From the NCBI GenBank assembly GCA_030374765.1, contig JARGXX010000099.1, forward strand, positions 372,001-436,000: a stretch of 64,000 bases of DNA, given 5' to 3'. The notes beneath the pieces were generated by a model. The model saw only the letters and a program-made list of their open reading frames with translations, was not told the DNA's origin and did not search any database. Position 1 is the stretch's first letter; every line of letters starts with the position of its first letter. Origin of the DNA: Agarophyton chilense (Eukaryota; Rhodophyta; Florideophyceae; Gracilariales; Gracilariaceae). This document shows positions 21,427 through 31,864 of this stretch, piece after piece. The translations under genes and the position numbers were made by a program.

Positions 21427-21665
21427 TGTGAGATAGCTAAGACACGTACAACATCAATCGATGACGTACACACTACTAGAAGGAGTACGTCACCTCAAGT
21501 GTCCGAAGGGTCGCATAGTATCCCTTTATAAACCCACGTCAATAACCTTGGAGCTCTTCCCAGAGCTTCCGGCAGACCCTTTGTGCCGAGTATCGCTTGT
21601 GTTGAGATCGTCCCCACCACTGCACACGTATGAACTTCAACAACATGTCGGAAGGTCATCTTACA
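21427..21665 (+). repeat. 3' LTR of copia D
   Basis: 239 bp, identical by eye to 16709-16947, followed by the ACAAT target duplication. It would supply the polyadenylation region for the element's RNA and a promoter reading outward into the flanking sequence at 21666. Confidence 0.93.
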
Positions 21666-21791
21666 ACAATACAGTACGCCACGAGCCTATCGCCCAAAGA
21701 TAATCCTACTGCCATTTCCCTGGAGTCTGCTCTTGGAAGGACTTCAAAGGGGTTCATGACTACGGTTTTTAGTGGTGTTTTTCCGAGAGAA

Positions 21792-22022
21792 TACTTTTGA
21801 TCAGGTGAAGATGGAGATTTCGCGTTGACTTTCCCATTAGATCTCGCTGATGATGTAAGGGTGAGGGGAAAAAGATGCGTCAAAGGTTTCTTTTGCGGTA
21901 AACGCGTTACATGCAAGCGCCCCGTCGCGGTGCACCCCTTAGCCGACATTCACGAGAGGTTGAAAGAAAGAGTATATGATAAGATGAAGGCTAGAATCGG
22001 CGGTGACGAAACGCCTCTGTAG
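21792..22022 (+). CDS. Possible 3' coding fragment next to copia D
   Basis: A plus-strand frame of roughly 75 codons ends in TAG at 22020-22022. It is open from about 21797, just after a TGA, and has a Lys/Arg/Cys-rich middle (CVKGFFCGKRVTCKR) and a charged helical end. No family was recognised. It could be the last exon of a gene whose upstream part was disrupted by the copia insertion, or chance. Confidence 0.25.
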
Positions 22023-22280
22023 TCGGAAACACAACCTGGACCTGACACTTTTTTAGGTTATCTTTGTCGTAAGCGTGAGCTCTTCTTGTGGTGGAATCAT
22101 CCTCAAATGTTTCGTTAAAGAGATAAAGAGATATTTTTTGGTAAGATTCCAACTCGATTCCTACTCGTGAAACCGGTTGTCTCATATGCACAAATCATCT
22201 AAAGTGTGTAGAGCACTTCAACAGCTACATGGATGATAGCGTTGATCAATATCTAACAGAGGTCTCAGAGACTTGTTCTC

Positions 22281-23216
22281 TTAACATTCAAAGGATAACT
22301 TTCGAGACGTCATATCTCCATACCCATGCACTTCAATCCTATCAGACCAAAGCTCGACTATTCCAGCGCTCCCGTCTGGGCTTTTTGAATCGAGAATCGA
22401 TTCACAAGTAATGTAATGAACACCATTCTTCAGCACGTATCCCCCTTCGTGAAAATGCCCAGCAAAATATGCCTTGACAACATGCTTGTACTCCGTGAAC
22501 AGATCTACGAACCATTGGCTTTCCCACACCACATGCATCTGATAATGTTCCTCGGGTAGAATGGGGAGATGGCCGCACACGATCGCTTTCATCCCGAGTG
22601 CCGATGTGTTGGAGAGAGTGGCACACAACCATGACTTTTGCTCAGATGACAGGCCACCATTCCAATCCTTAGCATTTGGAAGGTTTTGATTCTGTCGCAA
22701 AAACTCTCTTGCTTGCTGGGCGTATTGTTGATGATCGTCGCGATGGACAGAAACTTCAACAGTATCGACTACGATCACTCGCCAATCTCCGTAGTCCTTC
22801 GTGTAGTAAGCGCTCTTTATTCCTAACCTTTCGAGAAGATATGGGCGACCGGCATCGAGGCAATGGTTTCCAAGCACATGCTGTAAAGGAGAATTGGACT
22901 TGCTCAAAGCCTCTATCACTGCTTCTAGATCATCTCGAGTTTTGGCTAATGTCTCATTCCCGTCTATGATATCGCCGAGTTGAAACAGAGCTGAGACGTT
23001 GTTCTGGTTCACAAAATTGACACTAGACTCTGTTTTCGGGATAACCTTTGAATACCATCGTAGCTTCCCAACGTACTGTGCGATGAAATGTCAGAAGAAC
23101 AGTTTTTGGGAAGGAGAAAGGGAAATTAGGCATACTTCGATATGGAGGTCAGGCTTGTTGGCGTACTGGACGTCAGTGATAAAGCCCAATCTTACAGGCC
23201 CGCTTTCGGATCCCAT
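22281..23216 (-). CDS. ADPRM: ADPRM-like metallophosphoesterase (ADP-ribose/CDP-alcohol diphosphatase type)
   Basis: Two exons: 23216-23136 (27 codons from ATG) and 23075-22281, joined over a 60-nt GT-AG intron in phase 0, for 291 residues. Exon 1 supplies the first metal motif (GFITDVQYA, D15 and Q17). Exon 2 supplies GDIIDG (~61-66), LGNH (~95-98), CGHLP and the HxH motif AGHFHEGGY. The Gln in the first motif, an NGG-x-S-x-EQ-x-x-WL segment and the RWY segment after the splice match the Mn-dependent ADP-ribose/CDP-alcohol diphosphatase family, which hydrolyses ADP-ribose, CDP-choline and similar diphosphates in the cytosol. The exon 1 frame meets a stop unless spliced, which supports the intron. 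Length is close to the family norm. Confidence 0.85.
23076..23135 (-). other. 60-nt intron in the ADPRM-like gene
   Basis: The minus strand reads GTATGCC at the 5' end and CGCACAG at the 3' end. Splicing keeps the frame and joins the QYA motif to the RWY segment as in homologues. It is the only intron in the window placed with confidence. Confidence 0.7.
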
Positions 23217-23919
23217 TTGTGCACCTGATGTACTGACGCTTTAAAGTCGAAGTGCCCTCGTTCGGCTTGTGTGAGAAATCTACGAAGTAGGTTTAACCGA
23301 GCAGGGGCATAAAAGCGAGTGCATGTAGATTCAGCAAATTTTGTCTGGCGGACTCCGCTGCTATTCTGACTATGACGCTTAACGACCTCGTTGTGTTCTC
23401 AGACCGATTTACGAAGGGTACACAGTGGTGAAGGGTGTGCATGAATACCTGGCCTGCGTACACGTGCGTTCGGGCCACTCAGTTGACCCAATCTATCAGG
23501 TTGTGCCAGATGAAAACGGGCTAAGGGTAGTGGGGTATCCCGTTCCCTTCGAAACGCGTGTGTTTTGAGCCACTTGTAAACGAGCCTCCTCCACCTCCTC
23601 CTGGCTCATTGTCGGACGAAAACGAACAACTTAACAGAAACCAGCGTGAAATGTCCGCACAGCACTGCTTCATTGCATTGTCGTGTGTATATTTCCACAA
23701 GCCGCCATGCTGCACGAGATGTTCAATAGATATTTGCTGTCGTGGGATGACGCTTGGTAGTACCAGAATTTGCAACATCATATCATCTTTTCAACTGTTT
23801 GTTATAGAACAAAGAAGGGAAAGAATGAAGACACCTGATATTTTGTGTCTGTTAATAAGAAAGGAGGATTAAAAAACACAGACTGATAATTCATCGTTCT
23901 TCATGCTGCAAGTCGACAG
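23217..23919. other. Intergenic, no confident gene
   Basis: This segment lies between the 5' end of the ADPRM-like gene and the 3' end of the sulfotransferase gene. Overlapping frames on both strands (23558-23872 plus; 23781-23521 minus with a Gly run from a GGAGGTGG-type repeat near 23586) show no domain. It should hold the ADPRM promoter and the sulfotransferase 3' UTR. Confidence 0.45.
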
Positions 23920-24957
23920 TCACATGTATCCTTTTTTGGTCAACCAGGTCGCGCATTTTGGCTCCGCAGAAACAGCACGCTTTCCCCTTTCCAGAAACTC
24001 CTGGCTTAGATACTCGGTTGATATGTGCTTTGGACTCATCAAGTTCGACACATGCCAATCAACTCGGGTGTCCGGTTCTCCTCCTAACGGCACTCGCAGG
24101 CGAGAAACTTCGTGCAATGTACTTCTGTAATCGAGTTCGGAATAGTTCCAAGGCAGGCTGGATCCCAGTTTACGTATAAGCCACATCATACTTGAAGGAG
24201 TCCCATCTCCCCAACTTTCGTAGCGAATGTCAACTACTGGAACGGCGGAGCCGGCCTCCAATATCAGAGTGTTCCTTCTTCGTATGAGTACCTGGCATTG
24301 TTCGGCCCACTTGCTTTCATGTTCCCATTCCGATCTGTTCTTTGCAAACATTTTGAATGCCGAAACAGTTTCTTCTCTAAGATCTCTGTAACCAGTTACC
24401 AACAGATCTACTTCCTCGGCAAATGATTTGTTGTGAGCAGGTCCGGTGAAGTCGTAGTACTGCTTTGCAGTATGAACTTTCACAAGAATTGAAGTTCCCA
24501 TCGTTTTAAGCAACGCTATTCGGTCATATTCTATCATCGTGTTGTTTTCTGGTATCAGTTTTGCTAGCATCCAGTTGCTACTTGCCACTGTGTTAGGATC
24601 CCGTATTCGCAATAGTACTCGCAAAACATTGAATATAAGCGTCGAACCGGTGCGAGCCCCACCGCCGGCAATGACGAAAATTGGTCTTGGGGCACCGTTG
24701 GCAATCGTTTTTTCGGCTGTGAGTTGCCTTTCTTTTGACTTGTCAGAAACCCAGACGACAAAACAGCCAAGAAGACGTAATACCCAGTATGCAGAAGATA
24801 GTATTCCGACAATTGAAAGAAGAAAGAACAAATTTGGGTATCGATTGTGAATTGAACGAGCTGAGACATGCTTTCGCCGGCAACGAGCGGGAAAAGTCGA
24901 GGTTCGCGTGGAATACTCTTCGGACCCTCTTCGAGCAAAAGCGGTGTACACTCCCAT
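23920..24957 (-). CDS. Golgi-type carbohydrate sulfotransferase-like protein
   Basis: 345 residues from an ATG at 24957. A short basic N-terminus is followed by a hydrophobic segment at ~43-70, giving the type II membrane topology of Golgi sulfotransferases. The 5'-phosphosulfate-binding loop is AGGGARTGST (~97-106). A candidate 3'-phosphate-binding segment is GYRDLREETVSAF, with Arg191 and Ser199. The enzyme would move sulfate from PAPS to a glycan or other acceptor in the secretory pathway; the acceptor cannot be told from sequence. In red algae such enzymes are expected for sulfated galactans, a link that is inference. It lies on the same strand as its two neighbours, without close spacing. 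Confidence 0.75.
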   Translation of the reverse strand: MGVYTAFARRGSEEYSTRTSTFPARCRRKHVSARSIHNRYPNLFFLLSIVGILSSAYWVLRLLGCFVVWVSDKSKERQLTAEKTIANGAPRPIFVIAGGGARTGSTLIFNVLRVLLRIRDPNTVASSNWMLAKLIPENNTMIEYDRIALLKTMGTSILVKVHTAKQYYDFTGPAHNKSFAEEVDLLVTGYRDLREETVSAFKMFAKNRSEWEHESKWAEQCQVLIRRRNTLILEAGSAVPVVDIRYESWGDGTPSSMMWLIRKLGSSLPWNYSELDYRSTLHEVSRLRVPLGGEPDTRVDWHVSNLMSPKHISTEYLSQEFLERGKRAVSAEPKCATWLTKKGYM

Positions 24958-25324
24958 GATGACGAATTTTCGAGGTAGCTACTCAATAAACTAGCTGGAA
25001 CAAGGATTTTGGTTGTCGACGAGAACGCGAGTTTTGGGTCTATTCCTTTCCGATTCAAAACATTAGTCGACATCAGGCACTTGAAAATGGCATTGTAGTA
25101 TTTCTTATATTTTTATGGCCCAAGAAAACCTGCCACTTTAGCCGGGATGGATATGAGTCTTTGGCACTCAGTGAACGGGCCAGGTTAAGAGAATTCCCGT
25201 AGCGATCGCATCGAATGCTCGAGCAACACATCGTGATTTGATCACAGACCATTATGCGAATGTATCGACATATCACACCGAAATTGGGGTTGGTTTGTAT
25301 CATCGCTTCACTGCTGTTTCCGTT
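24958..25324. other. Intergenic between sulfotransferase and Gemin6-like genes
   Basis: About 370 bases. A minus-strand frame running 25073-24564 crosses into the sulfotransferase gene in another phase and is best read as a shadow. No other feature was seen. Confidence 0.5.
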
Positions 25325-25807
25325 CTATCGCTCAAGAGTTCCCACCGTTGCAGGGTCCTTGATATCAGATAGAATGTGATGAAGTCGGGCAAGAACGGTT
25401 TCATTCTCGCTATAACTAGAACTGACGTCGTACGGAGGAACAATCCAAGCTGCTCCGTCGAATAGAGAGATATGCTTCTCTCCATCCCTTTCAACAAGTT
25501 TGGCGTCAATCAACCTCTCTCTAAATTCTTTGATCAAATAGTTACAAGGTATGGAACCTTTGAAAACTTTCGGAGTTTGAAACGGTATGAGAGGGATTTT
25601 CCTTGATTCTTCAACACTTGCTTCCATCAGTTTTACTGACCAAACTGTATTCTGCCAGAGTATAACCACCGAATCCGTACACTGAATGACTAAGTTTCCA
25701 GATTCAGGATCAATTACGTGCAGATATCCTTTCAGTGTGGCATGAAGCGTTTCAACCTCGACGAATTTCTGCTCCTTTTCGAAATGAAGAGCATAAAACT
25801 CATTCAT
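25325..25807 (-). CDS. Gemin6-like protein (SMN complex)
   Basis: 160 residues from the first ATG at 25807 (the frame is open to a TTG at 25828). The N-terminal ~75 residues resemble an Sm-like fold (LKGYLHVIDPESGNLVIQ, parallel to the KGW...TDP...N-V stretch of Gemin6). The C-terminal part has PPYDVSSSYSENETVLARL, matching the AD domain signature PPY...S-NE-ILSR that ends Gemin6. Length is near that of Gemin6. The family acts in the SMN complex that assembles Sm cores on spliceosomal snRNAs. The match was made by eye and is moderate; another AD-domain or LSm-type protein is the main alternative. No intron is needed. Confidence 0.6.
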   Translation of the reverse strand: MNEFYALHFEKEQKFVEVETLHATLKGYLHVIDPESGNLVIQCTDSVVILWQNTVWSVKLMEASVEESRKIPLIPFQTPKVFKGSIPCNYLIKEFRERLIDAKLVERDGEKHISLFDGAAWIVPPYDVSSSYSENETVLARLHHILSDIKDPATVGTLER

Positions 25808-26339
25808 GATATACAAACTATGGAACAAGTATGAATAACTACCACGAGTACACTCATGTCATAAACTTGTGAAATGACCAACGTCAGCTTTTTGCACATA
25901 GCGGTTGATCATTGGGCGACTCCAAAAACCAAAACACTCAAATTATTTGTGGGCGCCATTTTTTGGTTGTGAAGCGGTGGGCCAATCTTGACAAAAAACT
26001 TTGGCGGAAATAAAGCTTTCCCGCAGCTGAAAGATAGATGAATCTGATATAAATATTTCGAAATAAACTTCTTTTTCTTCCTGATTTTTTTGAAACGGCA
26101 CGCAACCAAAGACTTAGATGAATAGTTACTACCCTTTTCATAGACTTTATGCGGGACGGGAGAATTTGCGGCAGTTTCCCGCCAACCGCCCCTCCAGCCA
26201 AAACATCTCTTTATCCGGTGCTCCCGCGTTACACTTGATTCTACAAATACCTTTGATATCACAAATAGGAACGTGATATTGATAGCTTCCCGCAAAGTCT
26301 CTTTTTTCTCCAATATCATCCCTTGAAAAAACATTTAAA
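25808..26339. other. Upstream region of the Gemin6-like gene
   Basis: Minus-strand frames at 26334-25909 and 26201-25938 overlap in different phases and are Lys-rich without a domain; neither is convincing. The region should include the Gemin6-like promoter. Confidence 0.35.
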
Positions 26340-27760
26340 CTGGTCATTCTCATCTCTATGGTCGTTTTAATTTAAATAAAGCTTTTTTAATTACAGTGAC
26401 AGTAACATACCACTTTCAATGCGATACTATTCTATTGCTCAGAAAAAACCAGCTTAAAAACTTTAAAAACAATATTGGAAGCAATTTATAACATAATTAG
26501 CAAATAATGAAAAGAATCAAGTTCTTTATATTGCCAAAAACTACTTTATTCTTGCTCAAAACTATTCAAAGACTCCATAAAGCTATTTTTAACAATAACT
26601 TTGACTTTTTTCCCATTTAACCATCAAACTAGAGCATTAATCATCACAAGACTTCCACGCGTTGTCAAAAATTATAAAAAGTGCACTAATCAACGTAAAA
26701 CTCAAAAATGTTCCCCATCGAGAGGTAACTGTCGTAATTTACGTTTAAAAGCACTTAATATCCCGTCTTGCCGACGATGATAGAAAGTAATACAAAAAAG
26801 GTCGCACGCTATAAATTAGTTCAAACCAATCGTGCACAAAACATATATACTTCACATAAAAGAATATATAAGAAAGAGCACGCAAAATTTGAAGCCGAAA
26901 GTTCTTATCGCATTACCGATTTCTGTTCTACACTTGATATCGTTCAAAAAAACCATTCACGTTTATTAATTAACCCTCAAAGTGTGTTGTAGGTAAACGA
27001 AACAGCTGTTGATTTCACGTTTTCAAAATGGGAAAATCTTTAACCACAAAAGACACTAAGAATGGAGATCATCGTAGCGTTAAGTCAACGTATGGTCAAT
27101 TCGAGCACTTTATCGCTGTTATAACTTCATTTGTGGGAGATATACCGACAATTGTTTTTATTATGGCAGAAAAACGGAAAAACAGCGAATAATATGCACC
27201 GGTAACAGAAACTTTCCTTCACCCTCAAACGGGATTTCTCAACCATTCACGTCACTAAAACTTTTTCTATAAGATACATGCATTATCATCACCAAAAAAT
27301 GGTTCAATGGAAGGCTCTGTGCTTGAAACATTTGTCAAACATTCGCAGAACAGTGCACGAAAGTACATTCAAATGCATGACACATTTCAGCTCGTTCTAG
27401 ATGATCATTCATCGTGCAAGAATCAACTCTGGATTTAGTACTCTTCGTGAAAAAATATGGAGACTGTCATAAATTCTGCTAATACTTAACAAATTTTGAA
27501 GCCATGCGATGAACTTTTCAACAAAAGATTTCACGAGCAAATTAGAAATTTGCATGACGAAATCTATAGTCAGAGTCGTGTAGACGCCACCAGAGCCAAT
27601 TTCAACCTTTCTTGTGCCGTGTTTGCGAGTAAAAAAATCACTCTAAACTTATTTAAATGTCATTTTAAAGTCACAGGCACCTTTTCGTCTCAATATAAAT
27701 TCACCGATAAGTACAAAACCTTTATAGATGAATAAAATAAAAAGGTGAATGACGAATTGT
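26340..27760. other. AT-rich block without recognisable genes
   Basis: Base composition drops sharply compared with both sides. Two short plus-strand frames, 26768-26992 (Lys/Asn/Tyr-rich) and 27496-27735, have no recognisable domain. The block could be a non-autonomous mobile element, an organelle-derived insert or an eroded spacer. Its ends were not matched as inverted or direct repeats. Confidence 0.4.
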
Positions 27761-29824
27761 GGTATAAACCAAAACAGTAGAGAGGGGTTGTAAGACCTGA
27801 CAGTTCTAGAGAGCGCGCGATGGGCTCGACCTAGTAGAGGGAAATTGAGGATACATGTAAGGTGTGGCAGTACCAGCCTCTGAAAAGTGCAACAGAAACG
27901 GTGGACGTACTGCGACCACGTTGGTAGACGGTCATGCACAGCGCACGCGGGTCCGGAAACCCATAAGGACACTATTCTTACCTTCATGGTCGACTGTAGA
28001 AACCAAAAGGGGTAAAAGTAGTTAAGTAGGTGCTTGAAATTACAATAGTGACCGTGGTGGCCATATTTGGTGTAGTTCAATACCTCGCGAGGGTAAAAGA
28101 CACTCAAGGTGTGTGAAGCCTTGCTCCCTTCTTAGGGGAATTCAGCGTAGAGCCTTCCGTATCTCCTAGCTGTGGGTGTAACTCCACGGAGACTTCAAGA
28201 TATACCACGGAAGTGGGGATAGAAACGAGTATGCAGTGTACGATAGCAATGCGGATAACCTTGGAACAGGGTAAATAAGGGAATAAATAAAGAAGGAAAC
28301 CCCAACCGAGCAGTAGAAATAACAAGAAACCAAGAAACAACCCAATACTGGGGCGGAGAAGAAACCTGTAACACACAGTAAAATATATGTATAAAAGAAA
28401 CAGGGAAAACACGCAAGGTGTAGTAAGAATCACTCCTTAAGAGATGCCGGGGGCACAGCTGAACCGATGGCAGTGCGGATACCCTCCGAGGGGAGTAGTA
28501 ATTCTGCAAAGGCAGTCACAATTAGAGCCGAACACCCGGTACCCATTTACTTGGTGATGGTGACGCCGAGATCGCTGGAGCACAAGTACTGTTCTACTGT
28601 GGCCAGTAGACTAATACATTAAATTAAATACACTAATCTAGTGCCACTTATTATATTACTACATTTCTAATTAATGTTCTTCTCATGTGGAGACCCATTA
28701 AAACGGGGGTCCCTGCCTTCTAAATATACCACGCCACCATAGCGCCAAAAATCCTACAACTTTCCTCTCATAAGTAGAGCATCCCCCACGGGAGTATCAA
28801 TATTAACTTATGAGTATCTGACACCGGAATATCGCCGGGGGCGTTGCACTACACTTGGTGGGGATATATCTCTCACCGGCTACTGGACCTACGGTGGGGC
28901 TCTTCGCCACGAGGCTACGGGGAGATGCATTTGAGGTGCCATTTCCTATCTACTTAATTCTACCTAACTAATACTGCATTAGCGAAAAGCTAATCCAATT
29001 GCTAACTAAACTACTGTAGTACACCACGCATGCAGGCAACCATCCAGGTCCAACTTGAGGCAGGATTACCTCATCGGTGTAGCTCATTATACTACAGATC
29101 CCCCTCCTAGCAACAGCCACGCCTCGTGGCTTTACCTAAATGCGTTCGATAGTGCTGTGCAATACATTGCAGCGGCCGCCAGTGCGAGATGTACACAACG
29201 GTTTGGTAATGCCGCGGGGTAAGCCGAATTGTTTCGACCACCGCCGTAGTGCTTGAGGTCCCTCCCTCGTGGCCGTTCGCAACGTCTTAGAAACCAAGCT
29301 CCCCGTAAGGGTTGCTAATCTTAATGAAGAGTTCGTGTACCAATCTGTTTTGCCGCGTTATCCGTTGTTTTTTTCCGGAGCGCGGACGTCATACCTCATT
29401 TTTGCCTTCTCCGCTTCTTCTCCTTTTTCGCGCCGGACCTTCTGGTGTCATCGTTTCCATTCGTCTTCCTTTCTTCCTCCTTTTCTTTACCTTCTCGTAC
29501 CGTATCGGCTGGATTGCACTCGTTTCGATGCACGCGGACTCCCCGAAACCTCCTGGTGAAAGTGGCATGTCCGCCGAGGGGTCAATCAAACAGGGTGATG
29601 GCTCTCGCCGTGTGTAGAACCCGATGGAGAGTGTGGTTTCCGTGTCGGTGCGGCGCTTTCGGTTCTTTCCATCGCGGTCAGCGGAGAATTGGAGCACCTC
29701 TGAGGACATATTGCACGACCGTCTTGGGTTGCATCGGGCGTGAGAGCCTACCGTCGATTGCTACAAAGACCTTGGGTCCGAGGCAATTCAGGTCCGGTCT
29801 GCCTCTCCATCCCTGTAGGCCACC
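27761..29824. other. Unresolved region, probably 3' end or LTR of gypsy element A
   Basis: Frames here (27649-28107, 28104-28433 and 28195-28509 minus; 29269-29882 plus, overlapping) look compositional. By position, downstream of gypsy A pol and its antisense frame, the 3' LTR of A should lie here, but no partner copy was found in the window to prove it. Confidence 0.3.
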
Positions 29825-31740
29825 ATGTCTGATAAGGATCCTCGCGGTTCGAACCGCAGCCGTGGTATTTCGAAGCCTCTGACCCGCTCCCACTTTCGGG
29901 GTCGTGGTCGTGGCCTGTCCGTTTCCGCTCCGGTTTTCTCTTCATCCCCCATCGCTGGTGCGTCATTTGGTTTTCCTCCTGGGTTCGAGTATTACGATCC
30001 GTATTTGTTCAGCGCACCGCCTTCAACCCTCCACCCTTTTGATTTGCTCCCAAAGCTCAAGGCGCTACACTTGAAGGCCACATCTTGGGCGGCCCCGATC
30101 AACACCGCTGGGTTTAGTTCGCAGTTCAAGCATCCCACCCTTCCTGGTTATACCTCATGGAATCGTTGGGACACTCACTGTCTTGATGCCATGCTACTAG
30201 CTCCACCGATGCGGTCCAGGGAGAATCATTTCCGTCCCGGAAGACAGGTTTGCTTTCAGAAGCGGCAGCAGCATTCACCGTTTCAATTTTTCATCCCCAA
30301 CACTATCCCGGGCGAACTACCGTATTTGCAGTGTAAGAACGATATCTTCTACTTCCGCAACCTGGTGGGACTGTTGAACCGTACCGGTCCGTCGACATAG
30401 TGGTTAAAGCTTGACTCGGAAATGGTGATTTTTAACACACCCTTCGATACCATTCACTGGTTGGATCGTGACCGTTAGGGTGAGAACGCTGCCACCGAGG
30501 CCCGCATCCGTTGTTGGAGCAGTCTCGTCCGTACCATGCATGGTCTCCTTTCCACGTTGTTCTTTTCTCAAACGACTGATAATCAACGCAAATAGTATGT
30601 TACCTGTCCCAAATGGTGGCTATTATACCATTTAGTCTGTGGCTCTCGCGGAGTGGGCCGTTCTAGTGGCCATTCTCGCTGCTAAGGTCTCCCGCGACTT
30701 TATTACCTGGGAGAGCCGATGCTCCAACCCTCGGATCACCAACTACGGTTTCACATCTGTTGACAGTATCTTCCGTGTTCCTTGCCCCACCGTGGATCAT
30801 ATCCGTCAGATTTGTGTGTAGGAGATTCTCGTCGGTACTGAATACAACCTTGTTTAGTTGGATACTTACCTGGAGGTGTCTCTGTCTCATCTGTGGAAGG
30901 GTGGCCAATGATTGGAAGTTTGGGACTTCGAGAAGCTCTCAATCCCCAGTGAGGCCAATCGAATATTACCAGGCTAGTAGCCCATTGGTGGGTCCCCTCA
31001 GCTACTTACCCATGAGGTGGAAACTCCGGAAGGTATTACCCCCGTGCCTACGACCCCCACACCTGCTGGTTCCGCTGGTATTTTTTTCTATCCACGTTCC
31101 CCATATTCTCCGTTCGGTTTCTGCTGCATCTGCTGGGCCTGCGCCATCCCTCATGGTGAATCCTACCAAAGCTGCTGGTTGTGGGCCTGTTACAGCTCCT
31201 GTCATTAGTGAAGCGCTCATGAGGATCCAGTGAGTTGGCGTCTCTCTTCTCAACCTTCTCGGTCTGCGCTTCCTCCAAGAAGCTCCAGCGCTTTTGGAGC
31301 AGCTCATTCCTCGTCAAGCTGGCTATATCGCCGCTGTCAACCAGGCAGTGGCTTTTCCTAGTCGATTTCAGGCAGGGATGTACCAGGCATTCATGCATCG
31401 CGTCGCGAATCTCAGCATCATTATGGAGCGAGCGGACGCTTCAAGCGATCCCGCTGTGGGCACCATGGTTGTTCTTTTGTTGGCTTACGCCAGAACTTAC
31501 CGTGTGGGTAACATGCCAATGCCTATGCCTGGCTCTTCGCCCTTCCCTGCCTCTCCTTTTACTTAGGGTACCTCTTCAGGTCTGCCGCCGTTGCCTCCGA
31601 CTCCTCAGGTTTCTGCTCTCCATTTATGTAGTGCGGGCTCACAGTCCCACACACCAAATCTTCCCGATACTAGTTTCGGGCCTTCTGGAGGACCTTCTAC
31701 AACTCCTGGTGTGGACTCCTTCGTGAAGAGGCCTTTGTAG
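29825..31740 (+). pseudogene. Antisense frame of gypsy A, decayed
   Basis: It starts with ATG at 29825 in CCACCATGT and encodes an Arg/Gly/Ser-rich start (RGSNRSRGISK, then RGRGRG) followed by sequence similar to the plus-strand frame at 44012-46012. Shared landmarks: EW-x-V-x-VAIL; EILVGTEYNL / ENIVEGTDYTV; DTYLE / DSYLE; PRQAGYIAAVNQ / PRHAQYMKALNQ; then MYQ. Stops and frame changes break it (readable parts 29825-30400, 30639-30821 and 31294-31566). It converges on the 3' end of the minus-strand gypsy A pol gene about 125 bases away. Function unknown. Confidence 0.6.
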
Positions 31741-31864
31741 AATTCATATCTTATAACAAATTCGTGATCTCCTCTTGACTACACCTTTTCTTTACCTTCG
31801 CACGGAGCAATCGCACGGCTAATGTCTCTTCTCCGCCTCCTTAGCGGCCTGAACCATTTTAGGT

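Larger units (their letters stand above)
16709..21665 (+). mobile_element. Young, complete Ty1/copia retrotransposon (element D)
   Basis: The element is 4957 bp with two 239-bp LTRs that look identical base for base, TG...CA ends, and a perfect 5-bp target duplication ACAAT at 16704-16708 and 21666-21670. Gag and Pol frames are both open. The primer site matches the initiator tRNA-Met anticodon arm, a purine-rich tract precedes the 3' LTR, and a -1 frameshift signal lies between gag and pol. Everything points to a recent insertion that could still be competent, apart from questions over the protease motif and the RT IVDD box. Confidence 0.95.

Noticed and set aside
24564..25073. A 169-codon minus-strand frame over the sulfotransferase N-terminus
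   Set aside because: It overlaps the gene in another phase; the sulfotransferase frame has the membrane anchor and PAPS-binding loop, so this one is a shadow.
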